From Mesorhizobium sp. B2-1-1 (GTDB taxonomy: Bacteria; Pseudomonadota; Alphaproteobacteria; Rhizobiales; Rhizobiaceae), in the NCBI RefSeq assembly GCF_006442975.2, contig NZ_CP083954.1:2053501-2117500 (forward strand): DNA of 64,000 nucleotides, written 5' to 3'. The translations under genes were made by a program, and so were the position numbers. Under the pieces are notes generated by a model that did no database searches, had not been told where the DNA came from, and saw only the letters and a program-made list of their open reading frames with translations. Position 1 is the first letter of the stretch. Each line of letters opens with the position of its first letter. Below are positions 24,897 to 33,914 of this stretch, piece by piece.

Positions 24897-25901
24897 TCAG
24901 TGCGAAAGCGCGTGCGGCGACCGGTCGCCCTGGTCGGCCCGCCTGGAAAATTCACGCCGGTATTGCGCCGGGGAGGTCCTGAGACGCGCCGAAAAATGCT
25001 GGCGTAGCGAAGCGGCGCTGCCGAAGCCGGCCTCGAAGGCCACGACGTCCATCGATTTTTCCGTCGCCTCGAGCAGACGCTGCGCCAGTTCAAGCCGTTG
25101 CTCGATCAGCCAATCGCCGAAACTGGTGCCGATCGATTTCTGGAAGCGGCGGGTGAAGGTGCGCCGGGTCAGGCCGGCGGCTTCGGCGACGCGGTCCAGG
25201 CTGTGCGCATCGCCGAGCGTCGCACGCACCGCGTCGAGTGCTTGTGTGAACCTGTCGGTATCGGCGCTCCTCGCCAGCGGGCGCTCGATGAACTGCGCCT
25301 GTCCGCCTTGCCGGTGCGGGGAGAGCACGATCTGCCGCGCGAGCCGCAGTGCTGCCTCGGCGCCGTAGCGGGCGCGAACGATATGGAGGCAGCAGTCGAG
25401 CCCGGCCGCGACGCCGGCCGACGTCACCACGTCGCCATTGTCGACATAGAGCACCTCGGCGTCCACCGCGATGTCGGGATGAAGCTTCTGAAGCCGCTCG
25501 GCATAGGCCCAATGCGTGGCCGCACGCCGACCGCCAAGCAGTCCGGCAGCAGCGACTGCGAATGTTCCCAGGCAAAGGCCGACGATCAGGGCACCACTGC
25601 GGTGGGCCCGCCGCAATGCCTGGGTCAGCGGTTCCGGCAGCGGGTCTTCGAGATCCCGCCAACTCGGCACGATGACGATGTCGGCGCCGTCGAGCCCCTC
25701 AAGCCCATGCGGCGCGGCGACGCTCAGCCCGGCCTCGGTGTGGACGGGACCGGCCTCGATCGCGCAGATGCGGAAGTCGAAGCGCGGCAGGCCGAACGAT
25801 GTGCGATCTTCGCCGAACACCAGGCAAGGCACGGAGAGATGGAACGGGCTGATGCCGTCGAAGGCGAGGACGGCGACGACGGCGACGATCTGGTGGGTCA
25901 T
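24897..25901 (-). CDS. GlxA family transcriptional regulator (DJ-1/PfpI + AraC HTH)
   Basis: The 334-residue protein joins an N-terminal DJ-1/PfpI-like domain (about 1-175, with GLCLGTFAVAAAGLL at the nucleophile elbow region) to two AraC-type helix-turn-helices at the C-terminus (SLDRVAEAAGLTRRTFTRRFQ and the second with DVVAFEAGFGSAASLRQHF). Proteins of this design, such as GlxA and ArgR-like GATase regulators, activate catabolic genes. It is transcribed divergently from the isochorismatase-like gene at 26034 with a 132-base gap, which is its likely target. Confidence 0.88.
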   Translation of the reverse strand: MTHQIVAVVAVLAFDGISPFHLSVPCLVFGEDRTSFGLPRFDFRICAIEAGPVHTEAGLSVAAPHGLEGLDGADIVIVPSWRDLEDPLPEPLTQALRRAHRSGALIVGLCLGTFAVAAAGLLGGRRAATHWAYAERLQKLHPDIAVDAEVLYVDNGDVVTSAGVAAGLDCCLHIVRARYGAEAALRLARQIVLSPHRQGGQAQFIERPLARSADTDRFTQALDAVRATLGDAHSLDRVAEAAGLTRRTFTRRFQKSIGTSFGDWLIEQRLELAQRLLEATEKSMDVVAFEAGFGSAASLRQHFSARLRTSPAQYRREFSRRADQGDRSPHALSH

Positions 25902-26033
25902 GTCTTCCGGGGATTTCTGCGCGGGGTTATGCGGATTGTCCCAATTCTTTCGAATGATGTCAATCGGGCCACTTTCGTCCGATGGTGGCGGACCTATGCT
26001 CGGGCATCACATCAAGCCTGAAAGGAATGCATC

Positions 26034-26678
26034 ATGTCCGAACCAGCCAGCAAGACGCCGCGCCGCGCGCTCGTCGTCGTGGACGTCCAGAATGACTATG
26101 ACGGCGGCAATCTCGCCATCCAGCATCCGCCGTTCCGCGACAGCGTCGTCAACGTGGCGCGCGCCATGGACGCGGCAGCCGCGGCCGGCATCAAGGTGGT
26201 GGTCGTCAAGCAGATGGCGCCGGAGACGTCACCAATCTTCGCCAAGGGCAGCCATGGCGCGGAATTGCATCCCGAGATATCGAGGCGGCCACGCGACCAC
26301 TATGTCGAGAAGACGCTGCCTTCCGCCTTCACCGGCACCGATCTCGAAGAGTGGCTGCGCGCCAACGCTGTCGATACGATCGTGGTGGTCGGCTACATGA
26401 CGCATAATTGCGACCTGTCGACCATCATCCACGCCGTGCATATGGGCTTTGCCGTCGAGTTCCTGTCCGACGCGACCGGCTCGGTGCCTTACGCCAACAG
26501 CGCCGGCTATGCCTCGGCCGAGGAGATCCACCGCGTGGTGACAATCATCCTGCAGTCGCGCTTCGCCGCCGTGCTCAAGACCGCCGAATGGATCGAGTGC
26601 CTGAAGACCGGCACCTTGCCGGAACGCGATACGATCTTCGGCTCCAACCAGCGGGCGCTGGCTCGCAACGCTGCGTAG
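26034..26678 (+). CDS. Isochorismatase-like cysteine hydrolase
   Basis: The 214-residue protein has the catalytic triad of the family in order: Asp17 in VVVDVQNDY, Lys93 in YVEKTLPSAF, Cys126 in GYMTHNCDLST, with the characteristic cis-peptide region before the cysteine. Family members hydrolyse amides such as N-carbamoyl compounds, nicotinamide or ureidoacrylate; the acceptor is unknown. ATG 26034 follows GAAAGGAATGCATC. The divergent GlxA-type regulator is the likely controller. Confidence 0.87.
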   Translation: MSEPASKTPRRALVVVDVQNDYDGGNLAIQHPPFRDSVVNVARAMDAAAAAGIKVVVVKQMAPETSPIFAKGSHGAELHPEISRRPRDHYVEKTLPSAFTGTDLEEWLRANAVDTIVVVGYMTHNCDLSTIIHAVHMGFAVEFLSDATGSVPYANSAGYASAEEIHRVVTIILQSRFAAVLKTAEWIECLKTGTLPERDTIFGSNQRALARNAA

Positions 26679-26694
26679 TCGTCTGCGGAAATAC

Positions 26695-26735
26695 AAAGGG
26701 CGCCGCATCGCTGCGGCGCCCTTTGCACTTTTTGG
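26695..26735. terminator. Bidirectional rho-independent terminator
   Basis: A perfect 13-bp stem AAAGGGCGCCGCA / TGCGGCGCCCTTT with a TCGC loop is followed by GCACTTTTT on the plus strand. It separates the convergent isochorismatase-like and fhs genes and ends just before the fhs stop. Minus-strand function is weaker because the opposite side reads TGTATTT. Confidence 0.8.
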
Positions 26736-26747
26736 AATTGAGGATTT

Positions 26748-28427
26748 CTAGAACAGGCCTTCGATCTGGCCGGCTTCGTTGAGGAAGATCTTTTCCGACG
26801 ACGGCGCCCTGGGCAGGCCGGGCATGGTCATGACCTCGCCGCAGATAATGACGACGAAGCCGGCACCCGCCGAAAGCCTGACCTCGCGCACCGGTACGGT
26901 GTGGCCGGTTGGCGCACCGCGCAGGTTCGGGTCGGTCGAGAAGGAATACTGCGTCTTGGCCATGCACACCGGCAAGTGGCCGTAGCCGGCCTGCTCCCAG
27001 GCGTGCAACTGGTCGCGCACCGACTTGTCGGCGATCGCTTCCGAGCCGCGATAGATGCGCTGGACGATGGTGTTGATCTTCTCGAACAGCGGCATGGCGT
27101 CGGGATAGAGCGGCGCGAACTGCGAGGCACCGGATTCGGCCAGCGCCACCACTTTCTTGGCGAGATCCTCGATGCCGGCCGAGCCGTTGGCCCAGTGCTT
27201 GCACAGGATCGCCTCTTCGCCCATCGAGGCGACATAATCCTTCATCGCCTGGATTTCGCCATCCGTGTCGGAGTAGAAGTGGTTGATGGCAACTACCGCC
27301 GGCACGCCGAACTGCCTGATGTTCTCGATGTGGCGGCCGAGATTGGCGCAGCCCTTCTTCACCGCCTCGATGTTTTCCTTGCCGAGGTCTTCCTTCTTGA
27401 CGCCGCCATTCATTTTCATGGCGCGTACGGTGGCGACGATGACCGCCGCCGCCGGCTTCAGCCCGGCCTTGCGGCACTTGATGTCGAAGAATTTTTCCGC
27501 GCCGAGGTCGGCGCCGAAGCCGGCTTCCGTCACGACGTAGTCGGCAAGCTTGAGCGCCGTCGTGGTGGCGACCACCGAGTTGCAGCCATGCGCGATGTTG
27601 GCGAACGGGCCGCCATGCACGAAGGCCGGATTGTTCTCCAGCGTCTGCACCAGATTCGGCTGCATGGCGTCCTTGAGCAGCACGGCCATGGCGCCGTCGG
27701 CCTTGAGGTCGCGGGCATAGACAGGCGACTTGTCGCGGCGATAGGCGACGATGATGTCGCCCAGGCGCTTCTCCAGGTCCTTCAGGTCGGTGGCGAGGCA
27801 CAGGATGGCCATGACCTCCGAGGCGACGGTGATGTCGAACCCGGCCTCGCGCGGATAGCCGTTGGCGACGCCGCCGAGCGAGCAGATGATCTCGCGCAGC
27901 GCCCGGTCGTTCATGTCCATGACGCGGCGCCAGGCAACGCGGCGGGTGTCGATGCCGAGCTCATTGCCCCAGTAAATGTGGTTGTCGATCAACGCCGACA
28001 GGAGGTTGTGCGCGGTGGTGATGGCATGGAAGTCACCGGTGAAATGGAGATTCATGTCCTCCATCGGCACGACCTGCGCGTAGCCGCCGCCGGCCGCACC
28101 GCCCTTGACGCCGAAATTCGGACCGAGCGAGGCTTCGCGGATGCAGATGATCGCTTTCTTGCCGATGCGGTTCAGGCCGTCGCCGAGGCCGACGGTGGTG
28201 GTCGTCTTGCCTTCGCCGGCCGGGGTCGGGTTGATGGCGGTGACCAGGATCAGCTTGCCGTCCTTGTTGCCCTTCACCGATTTGATGAATTCGGCGGAGA
28301 CCTTCGCCTTGTCATGGCCATAGGGCAAAAGGTGTTCGGTCGGGATGCCGATCTTGGCGCCGATCTCCTGGATCTGTTTTTTCTTCGCACCGCGGGCGAT
28401 CTCGATGTCGGACTTCACTTCTGCCAT
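26748..28427 (-). CDS. fhs: Formate--tetrahydrofolate ligase
   Basis: The 559-residue enzyme makes 10-formyl-THF from formate, THF and ATP in one-carbon metabolism. It has the P-loop TPAGEGKT at 68-75, a long [18 protein letters not shown] segment, [34 protein letters not shown] and the C-terminal [10 protein letters not shown]. Length and motifs match FTHFS across bacteria. ATG 28427 is followed by [15 protein letters not shown]; the sequence AGAGGAAAGCCGTC lies just ahead. It is a lone gene. Confidence 0.96.
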   Translation of the reverse strand: MAEVKSDIEIARGAKKKQIQEIGAKIGIPTEHLLPYGHDKAKVSAEFIKSVKGNKDGKLILVTAINPTPAGEGKTTTTVGLGDGLNRIGKKAIICIREASLGPNFGVKGGAAGGGYAQVVPMEDMNLHFTGDFHAITTAHNLLSALIDNHIYWGNELGIDTRRVAWRRVMDMNDRALREIICSLGGVANGYPREAGFDITVASEVMAILCLATDLKDLEKRLGDIIVAYRRDKSPVYARDLKADGAMAVLLKDAMQPNLVQTLENNPAFVHGGPFANIAHGCNSVVATTTALKLADYVVTEAGFGADLGAEKFFDIKCRKAGLKPAAAVIVATVRAMKMNGGVKKEDLGKENIEAVKKGCANLGRHIENIRQFGVPAVVAINHFYSDTDGEIQAMKDYVASMGEEAILCKHWANGSAGIEDLAKKVVALAESGASQFAPLYPDAMPLFEKINTIVQRIYRGSEAIADKSVRDQLHAWEQAGYGHLPVCMAKTQYSFSTDPNLRGAPTGHTVPVREVRLSAGAGFVVIICGEVMTMPGLPRAPSSEKIFLNEAGQIEGLF

Positions 28428-28724
28428 GACGGCTTTCCTCTGGATTGGACGGTGGAGGGGACGGGTTGATCACTGGTGCATGTTCGATACGCCGCGCGGG
28501 CAAGGGCATGTTCTAGCCCTCTCGCTGCCGTGGCGTCAACTTTCATGCAACTATGTTTCCTATGAAGAAAATTCCTCTGCGGCGGGCCGACCTGCCTCCG
28601 GTTCTTTCTGGCTCCGCTTGCCGCGCCGTATAGAAGCCAGAGCGGGGACGCGTCCGCCGTCTCAAAACAGCCGCGCAATGCACGGAATGCGACAGACAAG
28701 GCGGCGCAAATCCGCCATCGCCGG
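28428..28724. other. Intergenic region without recognised gene
   Basis: About 300 bases between the fhs start and the palindromic repeat hold no open frame with a ribosome site. The fhs promoter must be here; I could not assign hexamers with confidence. Confidence 0.4.
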
Positions 28725-28805
28725 CCTAAAGCGCATCGCGCTTCAGGCATTTGTCTCCATGCATGTCGTTCTCCCCAGGCCGGACCACTTTTGAGCCACA
28801 TGCAT
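28725..28805. repeat. Rhizobial intergenic palindromic mosaic element
   Basis: Two nested palindromes lie together: CCTAAAGCGC-atc-GCGCTTCAGG (28725-28747, one mismatch) and ATGCATGT ... ACATGCAT (28759-28766 and 28798-28805). This order, with CTCCATGCATGTCGTT and CCACTTTTG between, is the pattern of repeats I know from many Rhizobium and Mesorhizobium intergenic regions. It ends 15 bases from the DUF2333 gene stop codon and may also serve as its terminator. Confidence 0.65.
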
Positions 28806-28819
28806 TGGGCCGACCAGCC

Positions 28820-29944
28820 CTACTGCGTCAGCACGTTGCTGATTTCGACCATGTTGGAACGCACCCTGAGCACATAGAAGCCCATGGTCGTCAGATGCGT
28901 GGGCAGGAGCCAGCCGTCCTCGCGGCCATTGGCGATGATGAAGGGCTGGATGCGCAGCGCCGAGACGAACTGCGCGTCCATCGTATCCCACAGGCTCTGC
29001 AGGTGCTTTTCCTTGATGACGTCCTCGAAGTCGGCCTGCGCGCCCTTCATCAGTCCGTAATAGGCGTAGAGCTGGCCATAGGCGAACCAGTAGCGGTCGT
29101 CGGCGCGGAAATCGAACCAGCCATTGTTATGGTTTTCGGCACGTTCCTTGAGGATGGCCGAGGTCGAGCCGATATCGCTGGCGATACGGTCGATATATTG
29201 CTTCAGATTGTCGGCACGGGCATCAAAGGTGGCCTGGCAGGTGGCGAGGCGGGCGTTGAAGGAGCGCAGCTTGCGCACGGCGTCGCGATAATAGCTCGGG
29301 GTCGGCGTCTTCGGGCCGAACGGGCTTACACCGAAATACCAGGTGTACTCGTCGAACTGCAGATTGCCGCGCGCATCCTGCAGGTCGGCGTCGATCTGCG
29401 ATGTCGTGCGCACACGGCCGAGATTGTCGGCGAGCTCGGTCGCGGTGCGGCGCACCGCCTGGTTGATGCCGCGCTGGAATGAGGCCTTGTTGTCCATCCA
29501 CGGCGTGTTGTCCCAGCTGATGCCGAACAGGCCGAGCTTGTAGAGGATCATCGACGAGATCCAGGCATTCTGGTTAACGTTGAAGTCGGTCAAATCGGCG
29601 GCAATCTGGGCGATGCCGGAGTTGCCGCAGGTCCTGGCAGTGTCGGCACCGGCACCGGCGGCTACCTGTTCGCCCGCCGAGATGTTGCGCTTCTCGAACG
29701 TGTAGGTGTCGGGATAGCTCGGGTTGAAATTGTTCCACCACTGGGTGGCGTAGAAGAAATTGGCATAGAGGCCGAGCAGCACGAGCAAGGCGAGGCCGAC
29801 CAGGGCCTTGAGGATCCAACCGCGCTGCGTATACCAGCGCCCGGCCCAGATGAACGGCCACAAGATGACGCCGATCAGGAGCCCGATGCCGCGGCCGATC
29901 CATTGGAAAATCCTGACGAAGAAGTTCACGATCGGATCGAGCAT
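28820..29944 (-). CDS. DUF2333 family membrane-anchored protein
   Basis: The 374-residue protein starts with MLDPIVNFFVRIFQW, has one strong membrane helix near residues 46-65 (LKALVGLALLVLLGLYANFFY) and a large non-cytoplasmic domain. That domain shows conserved tryptophan- and tyrosine-rich segments (TQWWNNFNPSYPDTY, MLYKLGLFGISWDNTPWMDN, YTWYFGVSPFG) typical of DUF2333. Function is unknown. ATG 29944 is chosen because GAGGGGTGAC is just upstream. It is the last gene of the operon that begins with the coiled-coil protein at 36189. Confidence 0.8.
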   Translation of the reverse strand: MLDPIVNFFVRIFQWIGRGIGLLIGVILWPFIWAGRWYTQRGWILKALVGLALLVLLGLYANFFYATQWWNNFNPSYPDTYTFEKRNISAGEQVAAGAGADTARTCGNSGIAQIAADLTDFNVNQNAWISSMILYKLGLFGISWDNTPWMDNKASFQRGINQAVRRTATELADNLGRVRTTSQIDADLQDARGNLQFDEYTWYFGVSPFGPKTPTPSYYRDAVRKLRSFNARLATCQATFDARADNLKQYIDRIASDIGSTSAILKERAENHNNGWFDFRADDRYWFAYGQLYAYYGLMKGAQADFEDVIKEKHLQSLWDTMDAQFVSALRIQPFIIANGREDGWLLPTHLTTMGFYVLRVRSNMVEISNVLTQ

Positions 29945-30049
29945 GGCTGTGTCACCCCTCAAAGCACGATGCCAAAAAGCTACAGACTTTTCTGGATAAC
30001 ATCATGCGCCAATACAACAAGTTAGAACGAAATGACGGCCGGTTTCGTT

Positions 30050-31351
30050 CTAGTCAGTCAGGCCGTAAAGGCGCGTGCGGAACGCCACCTTGTCCTTCAG
30101 ATATGTGGTTTTCAGAATGTCCACAACATGCGATCGCCAGGCGTCGCTGAAGCCCTCATAGTCCTTGTAGAAGCCCTGCTTGTTGAAGACGTAGCGCGAG
30201 ACGAAGTCCGACGGCACGAAATCCGAGATCAGCCGGTTGGTCAGCCAGGCGTCGGGATGGTCGGGCTTGGCGCGGACCGCCAGGAAGCGCTGCTGCGGGA
30301 ACACATCCTCGATCTTGAGATGGCCGAGCTGGGCAATCTCGCGCTTGGCGGCGTTGAGGAAGGGGAAATTGCCGTCCCTGGCGATCACATCGGCATGACC
30401 CTGGATCCAGGTCTGCAGCCAGACCTTGTCGACGTCGGTCAGATTGCGATCCGGCTCGGCGTCGCGGATCAGCGCGCGCACCACCATCTCGGCGCGGTGC
30501 TCGAGATAGCCCGAGGCTTCGATCCAGGAGGCGCGCGGCAGTTCGATGCGGCCGGTGGCGGCGAGGAACTTGAACACCTTGTCGGCGTCCTTGATCGAGA
30601 GATAGCTTACCTGCCACGGCCGCGAGCGGCGGAACCCGGGGGCCGCCGGATCGCTGATGACGGTCGTCATGTCGGGGTCGACGAACACGTAGAGCCCGCC
30701 GAAATGGCTGGTCCAGTAGGCGTTGTGGCGGAAGATTACCTGGTCGGGCACCAGCGCGTTCTCGCGGATGTCGCCGCAGATCTTGGCCAGTTCCACCATG
30801 CGGGTGAGCATGGCGTTGTCGCGCCAGGCGTCAGGCTCCTGTTTCAGGCGGTCGACGAGCTTGCCGAGCTCCGCGGCCTTGCCCAGCACATCTTCGGCCG
30901 ACAGCACCTTGAATTCGACTTGGTTGATCGACAGCAGATCCTCGATATCGTTGACCTTGGGAATGGAATCCTCGATCTCGCCGTAGATGACATCCTTGAT
31001 GGTCAGCGCGTCTATGGCGCGCTGATTCCTGGACATGAACTCGAACATCAGCTGCGAGGTGTTGGAGAAGGCGGTGTGCACCACCGGCAGGTCGATCTGC
31101 GACGGCGTCAGGATGATGAAGCGGCGGTTGACCTCATTGGGATCGAGGTAGCCGTAGTTGCCGCATTCCTCCGCCACTTCCGGCGAAAAACCGGTGCGGT
31201 CGATCTGGAAGCTCTTCAGCTTGGTGGGCTCGAGGCCAAAGGCGGCAAGCGCCTTGTTGTAGCGCTCGATGAGATGCGGCTCGTCGACGACGAGCAGCCG
31301 GCCGTAAATGAGCTCGTTGTCGCGCAGGAGATCGGGTTTGCGGGCGTTCAT
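30050..31351 (-). CDS. Conserved hypothetical protein of the AAA+/DUF2333 operon
   Basis: I recognise no named domain in this 433-residue soluble protein. Features are an N-terminal NELIYGRLLVVDEPHLIERY segment, a middle stretch with RNQRAIDALTIKDVIYGEIE, and a C-terminal half with many Asp, Trp and Arg residues (EASGYLEHRAEMVVRALIRD). There is no signal peptide or membrane helix. ATG 31351 is taken because the longer upstream frame reads through the palindromic repeat at 31389-31454. Genes of this type sit beside the AAA+ ATPase here, so it may be a partner or substrate. Confidence 0.7.
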   Translation of the reverse strand: MNARKPDLLRDNELIYGRLLVVDEPHLIERYNKALAAFGLEPTKLKSFQIDRTGFSPEVAEECGNYGYLDPNEVNRRFIILTPSQIDLPVVHTAFSNTSQLMFEFMSRNQRAIDALTIKDVIYGEIEDSIPKVNDIEDLLSINQVEFKVLSAEDVLGKAAELGKLVDRLKQEPDAWRDNAMLTRMVELAKICGDIRENALVPDQVIFRHNAYWTSHFGGLYVFVDPDMTTVISDPAAPGFRRSRPWQVSYLSIKDADKVFKFLAATGRIELPRASWIEASGYLEHRAEMVVRALIRDAEPDRNLTDVDKVWLQTWIQGHADVIARDGNFPFLNAAKREIAQLGHLKIEDVFPQQRFLAVRAKPDHPDAWLTNRLISDFVPSDFVSRYVFNKQGFYKDYEGFSDAWRSHVVDILKTTYLKDKVAFRTRLYGLTD

Positions 31352-31388
31352 GTCGAAGAGCCCAAGAGGCTTTGCTTGGTAAGGCGAA

Positions 31389-31454
31389 GCGCCAACGCTG
31401 ACGCCCCCCTCTCCCCGTCCTTCACGGGGAGAGGGTAAGGGTGAGGGGCGGCGC
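31389..31454. repeat. Left inverted copy of the palindromic repeat
   Basis: The repeat contains a perfect 10-bp hairpin CTCTCCCCGT-ccttc-ACGGGGAGAG inside a longer conserved stretch (GACGCCCCCCTC ... GGTAAGGGTGAGGGGCGGCGC). It is the reverse complement of the copy at 31878-31944. Confidence 0.85.
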
Positions 31455-31460
31455 TGACGG

Positions 31461-31877
31461 TCAAGGACATGTCTCCCCATAGCCTTTGGCGGCGATAAAT
31501 CGAAGATTGTTCGTCTCGATATGGCGATCGAGGCGCCGTTCGATAGCCGCCAATATAGTCTCGAGCACCGCGTCTCGTTCCTTTAATACGTCCGCGTTCC
31601 AAAAGCGGAGTACAGACCAATCATTTGAAACCATGAATTGGTCACGGACCCGATCATATTTGTTGTCAGCGTGTTGACTGCCGTCCACTTCGACAACCAG
31701 CTGGCATTCTCTGCAGGCAAAATCAGCAAAGTAGCTGCCTATCGGAAACTGTCGCACGAATTTGTACCCGTTCAGTCTGCGGTCGCGCAATTCCATCCAA
31801 AGCGCATCTTCGGCGTCATTGTCCGACTGACCCAATCGTCTTGCTCGCTTGGTCGTCTCGATTAATGGTCCACGCAT
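31461..31877 (-). CDS. DUF559 (Vsr-like) endonuclease domain protein
   Basis: The 138-residue protein has ARRLGQSDNDAEDALWMELRD, then LNGYKFVRQFPIGSYFADFAC and the metal-site strand QLVVEVDGSQHADNKYD. These are the hallmarks of DUF559 and the Vsr/PD-(D/E)XK fold with an Asp in FADF and Glu-x-Asp in VEVDG. Related proteins are predicted DNA nucleases; activity is not proven. ATG 31877 and stop 31461 both lie against inverted repeats, so the gene has almost no flanking DNA of its own. Its base composition is less GC-rich than its neighbours, which fits a later arrival. Confidence 0.85.
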   Translation of the reverse strand: MRGPLIETTKRARRLGQSDNDAEDALWMELRDRRLNGYKFVRQFPIGSYFADFACRECQLVVEVDGSQHADNKYDRVRDQFMVSNDWSVLRFWNADVLKERDAVLETILAAIERRLDRHIETNNLRFIAAKGYGETCP

Positions 31878-31944
31878 GCGCTGCCCCTCACCCTTACCCT
31901 CTCCCCGTGAAGGACGGGGAGAGGGGGGGCGTCAGCGCTAGCGC
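31878..31944. repeat. Right inverted copy of the palindromic repeat
   Basis: The copy (GCGCTGCCCCTCACCC ... GCGTCAGCGCTAGCGC) contains the same CTCTCCCCGT / ACGGGGAGAG hairpin. Compared with the left copy it has one extra G in the G-run and a few substitutions near its end. It abuts the start codon of the DUF559 gene. Confidence 0.85.
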
Positions 31945-31979
31945 CAAACCTTTCAGCACCTGCTGGCTTCGAAGGAAGC

Positions 31980-33890
31980 TCAAGCATTCCACAGCCCCTT
32001 TTTCTTCATCTCCTCCATCTCACGCGCTGCCCGTTCGCGCAGCCGCGCGTCGCGCAGCAGCTTTTCCACGGCGGAGTCGTCGGACTTGTCGGAGTAGCGG
32101 AACTCGCTGTCGGCGTAGCGGTTGATCTCCTGCATGACCATGTCCATCGAGAACGGGCCGCGCAGTTGCTCGATCATCGCTTTCTTCTCGTCATAGCTCT
32201 TGTGCATGAAAACCTCTGGTTTTTCGAACCAGTCGTCGGGAAGCTCGATGTCCATGGCGCGCATCTTGATGGCGTCGGTGACGTTCTTGATGGCGCGGCC
32301 GGTGAAGCGCGGCTCGGCCTGCTTGATCAGGTGCAGATAGGTGCCGATGTCGGCCATGGTCTTGGGCGCGCCATTCTCCTTCATGTAGCGCTCATGGACC
32401 CGGATCAGCCCGTCCTCCCGCGGCTTCTTGTGCTCCTCATAGGCTTCGGCCACGGCGCGCTGGATCTCCTGCGCGGCGTAGAGTTCGTGGTCGCCGAGCG
32501 GGATCTTGTGGTTCTTGCCGGCGAGCAGCACGAAAATGTCGATGTAATCGTCACGCGTCTGCGGCCCGTCGACCAGCCAGCGGGCGCCGGCGCGCTGGCG
32601 CAGCGCATCGTCGACATTTTCGGGATAGTTGGAGAACATGCCGAACGAGCAGTTGCCGCGCACCACTGTGGCGGCACCGGCGAAGGCGTCCATCAGCACG
32701 CCGGTGATCTCCTGCTGGCCGGCCGAGGCGCGGTCGTCGGAACGGCGCGCCGCCACCTGGTCGACGTCGTCGATGGTGCCGAAACCGATGACGCGCGGGT
32801 TCAACACATTGTTGATGAACTGGCGGCAGTTCTGGCCGGACTTGCCCTGATAGGACGAGATCTGGTCGACGCCGAAATTCTCGTAGGCGAAGGGATAACC
32901 GGCGACCTGGCAGTAACCATTGACGAGACCGGCAATCATCTGGATCAGCGTCGTCTTGCCGGTGCCCGGCGCGCCGTCGCCGATGAAGGTGAACAGGAAG
33001 CCGCCGAGCTCGACGAACGGGTTCAGCTCGCGCTCGAAATCATAGGCCATCAACATCTTGGCGAGCTTGACCGACTGATATTTGGCGATGTGGTTGCCGA
33101 CGACCTCTTCCGGTTTCTTGAAGGTCATCACCAGCGGCCTGGAACGCTTGCCCGGCGCGACGTCGAAGCCGTCGAGCGTGAAATCGTCGGCATCGATGCG
33201 GATATGCGCGTTCTCGAACGGGCCGATACCGTCGAAGCGGCCCTTTCGCGACAGCAGCCCATCGATGGCGACGCGGGCGAAGGCGCGCGCCCTGGTCATC
33301 AGGTCGGCATCGTCGGATGCACCCGAAATCGCCTTGTCGAGACCGGCCAGGATCGACTTCACCGCGTCCTGCGGCGTGTCGAAGAGGAAATCCGGCTCGG
33401 GAATGTCGTTGGGCGCCTCGCCATCGCTGTCGATGAGCTGGAACAGGTAGGAGGACAGGCTGAAGGCGGAAATGTAAGCCGAGGCCGACAGAAGCTTCTT
33501 GAAGGTGGTGGCCTCGTCGCCTTCGAGGGGAGCGCGGGTGTTCCTGGCCTGCAGGCTTTCGAGATCCGAGCCTTCGGCGAAAACATCCGATATGGCGAGC
33601 GCGAGCGCCGTGCCGCGCCGGGCACGAAACAAAAGTGTGTGCTGCGGGATGGTCAGCAACTGGTCGTCGGGGTGAACGGCGCCGACGGTCTTCGCCAGCT
33701 CGACCTCGCGCGTGCGGCGCACCGAACCGACAGAGACGGTGGAGACGAAGCGGCGATTGGTGCCGGCAAGCGCGGTGCCGGAGGAGCTGGACGGGTCTTC
33801 CAGCACGACGATGCGGGTGATGAAGCTCTGCGCGGTGGCGCGGTGCTTCTCGATCGCCGCTTCCGGGATGGTGGTCAGGCCGGTATCCAT
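31980..33890 (-). CDS. AAA+ ATPase with long private N-terminal region
   Basis: The 636-residue protein has a P-loop GDGAPGTGKTT (304-314), a Walker B IGFGTIDDVD (368-377), a sensor-1 region SFGMFSN (about 415-421) and an arginine-finger region DALRQRAGAR (428-437). After the ATPase core comes a helical C-terminal tail ending in a charged coiled segment (LLRDARLRERAAREMEEMKK). The first 290 residues have no recognised domain. The AAA+ core is most like MoxR/ClpX-type remodelling ATPases, but this is a loose comparison. The gene follows the unknown protein at 33915 by 24 bases and is the engine of the five-gene operon. Confidence 0.82.
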   Translation of the reverse strand: MDTGLTTIPEAAIEKHRATAQSFITRIVVLEDPSSSSGTALAGTNRRFVSTVSVGSVRRTREVELAKTVGAVHPDDQLLTIPQHTLLFRARRGTALALAISDVFAEGSDLESLQARNTRAPLEGDEATTFKKLLSASAYISAFSLSSYLFQLIDSDGEAPNDIPEPDFLFDTPQDAVKSILAGLDKAISGASDDADLMTRARAFARVAIDGLLSRKGRFDGIGPFENAHIRIDADDFTLDGFDVAPGKRSRPLVMTFKKPEEVVGNHIAKYQSVKLAKMLMAYDFERELNPFVELGGFLFTFIGDGAPGTGKTTLIQMIAGLVNGYCQVAGYPFAYENFGVDQISSYQGKSGQNCRQFINNVLNPRVIGFGTIDDVDQVAARRSDDRASAGQQEITGVLMDAFAGAATVVRGNCSFGMFSNYPENVDDALRQRAGARWLVDGPQTRDDYIDIFVLLAGKNHKIPLGDHELYAAQEIQRAVAEAYEEHKKPREDGLIRVHERYMKENGAPKTMADIGTYLHLIKQAEPRFTGRAIKNVTDAIKMRAMDIELPDDWFEKPEVFMHKSYDEKKAMIEQLRGPFSMDMVMQEINRYADSEFRYSDKSDDSAVEKLLRDARLRERAAREMEEMKKKGLWNA

Positions 33891-33914
33891 GAAGGTTGCT
33901 CCGTGGTGTGACGG

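Larger units (their letters stand above)
31389..31944. mobile_element. 556-bp cassette: DUF559 nuclease gene bounded by inverted palindromic repeats
   Basis: The unit consists of a left 66-bp repeat, the DUF559 gene (31461-31877), and a right 67-bp repeat that is the reverse complement of the left one with only a few differences. The right repeat starts at the base after the gene's initiator ATG; the left ends six bases before its stop. It splits an operon between the AAA+ gene (stop at 31980) and the next gene (start at 31351). The structure suggests a compact element, but I see no transposase, and I cannot identify a clear target-site duplication. Confidence 0.6.

Noticed and set aside
26901..28469. 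Very long open frame antisense to fhs on the plus strand (over 500 codons)
   Set aside because: It mirrors the codon periodicity of a clear fhs gene in high-GC DNA and has no ribosome site or known motif.
31352..31480. N-terminal extension of the unknown protein at 30050-31351
   Set aside because: It translates the inverted repeat (SPLPSPREGRGEGG), which is not protein-like; ATG 31351 is the natural start.
32166..33911. Open frame of about 580 codons antisense to the AAA+ ATPase gene
   Set aside because: The AAA+ motifs on the minus strand are complete; the plus-strand product shows only low-complexity composition.
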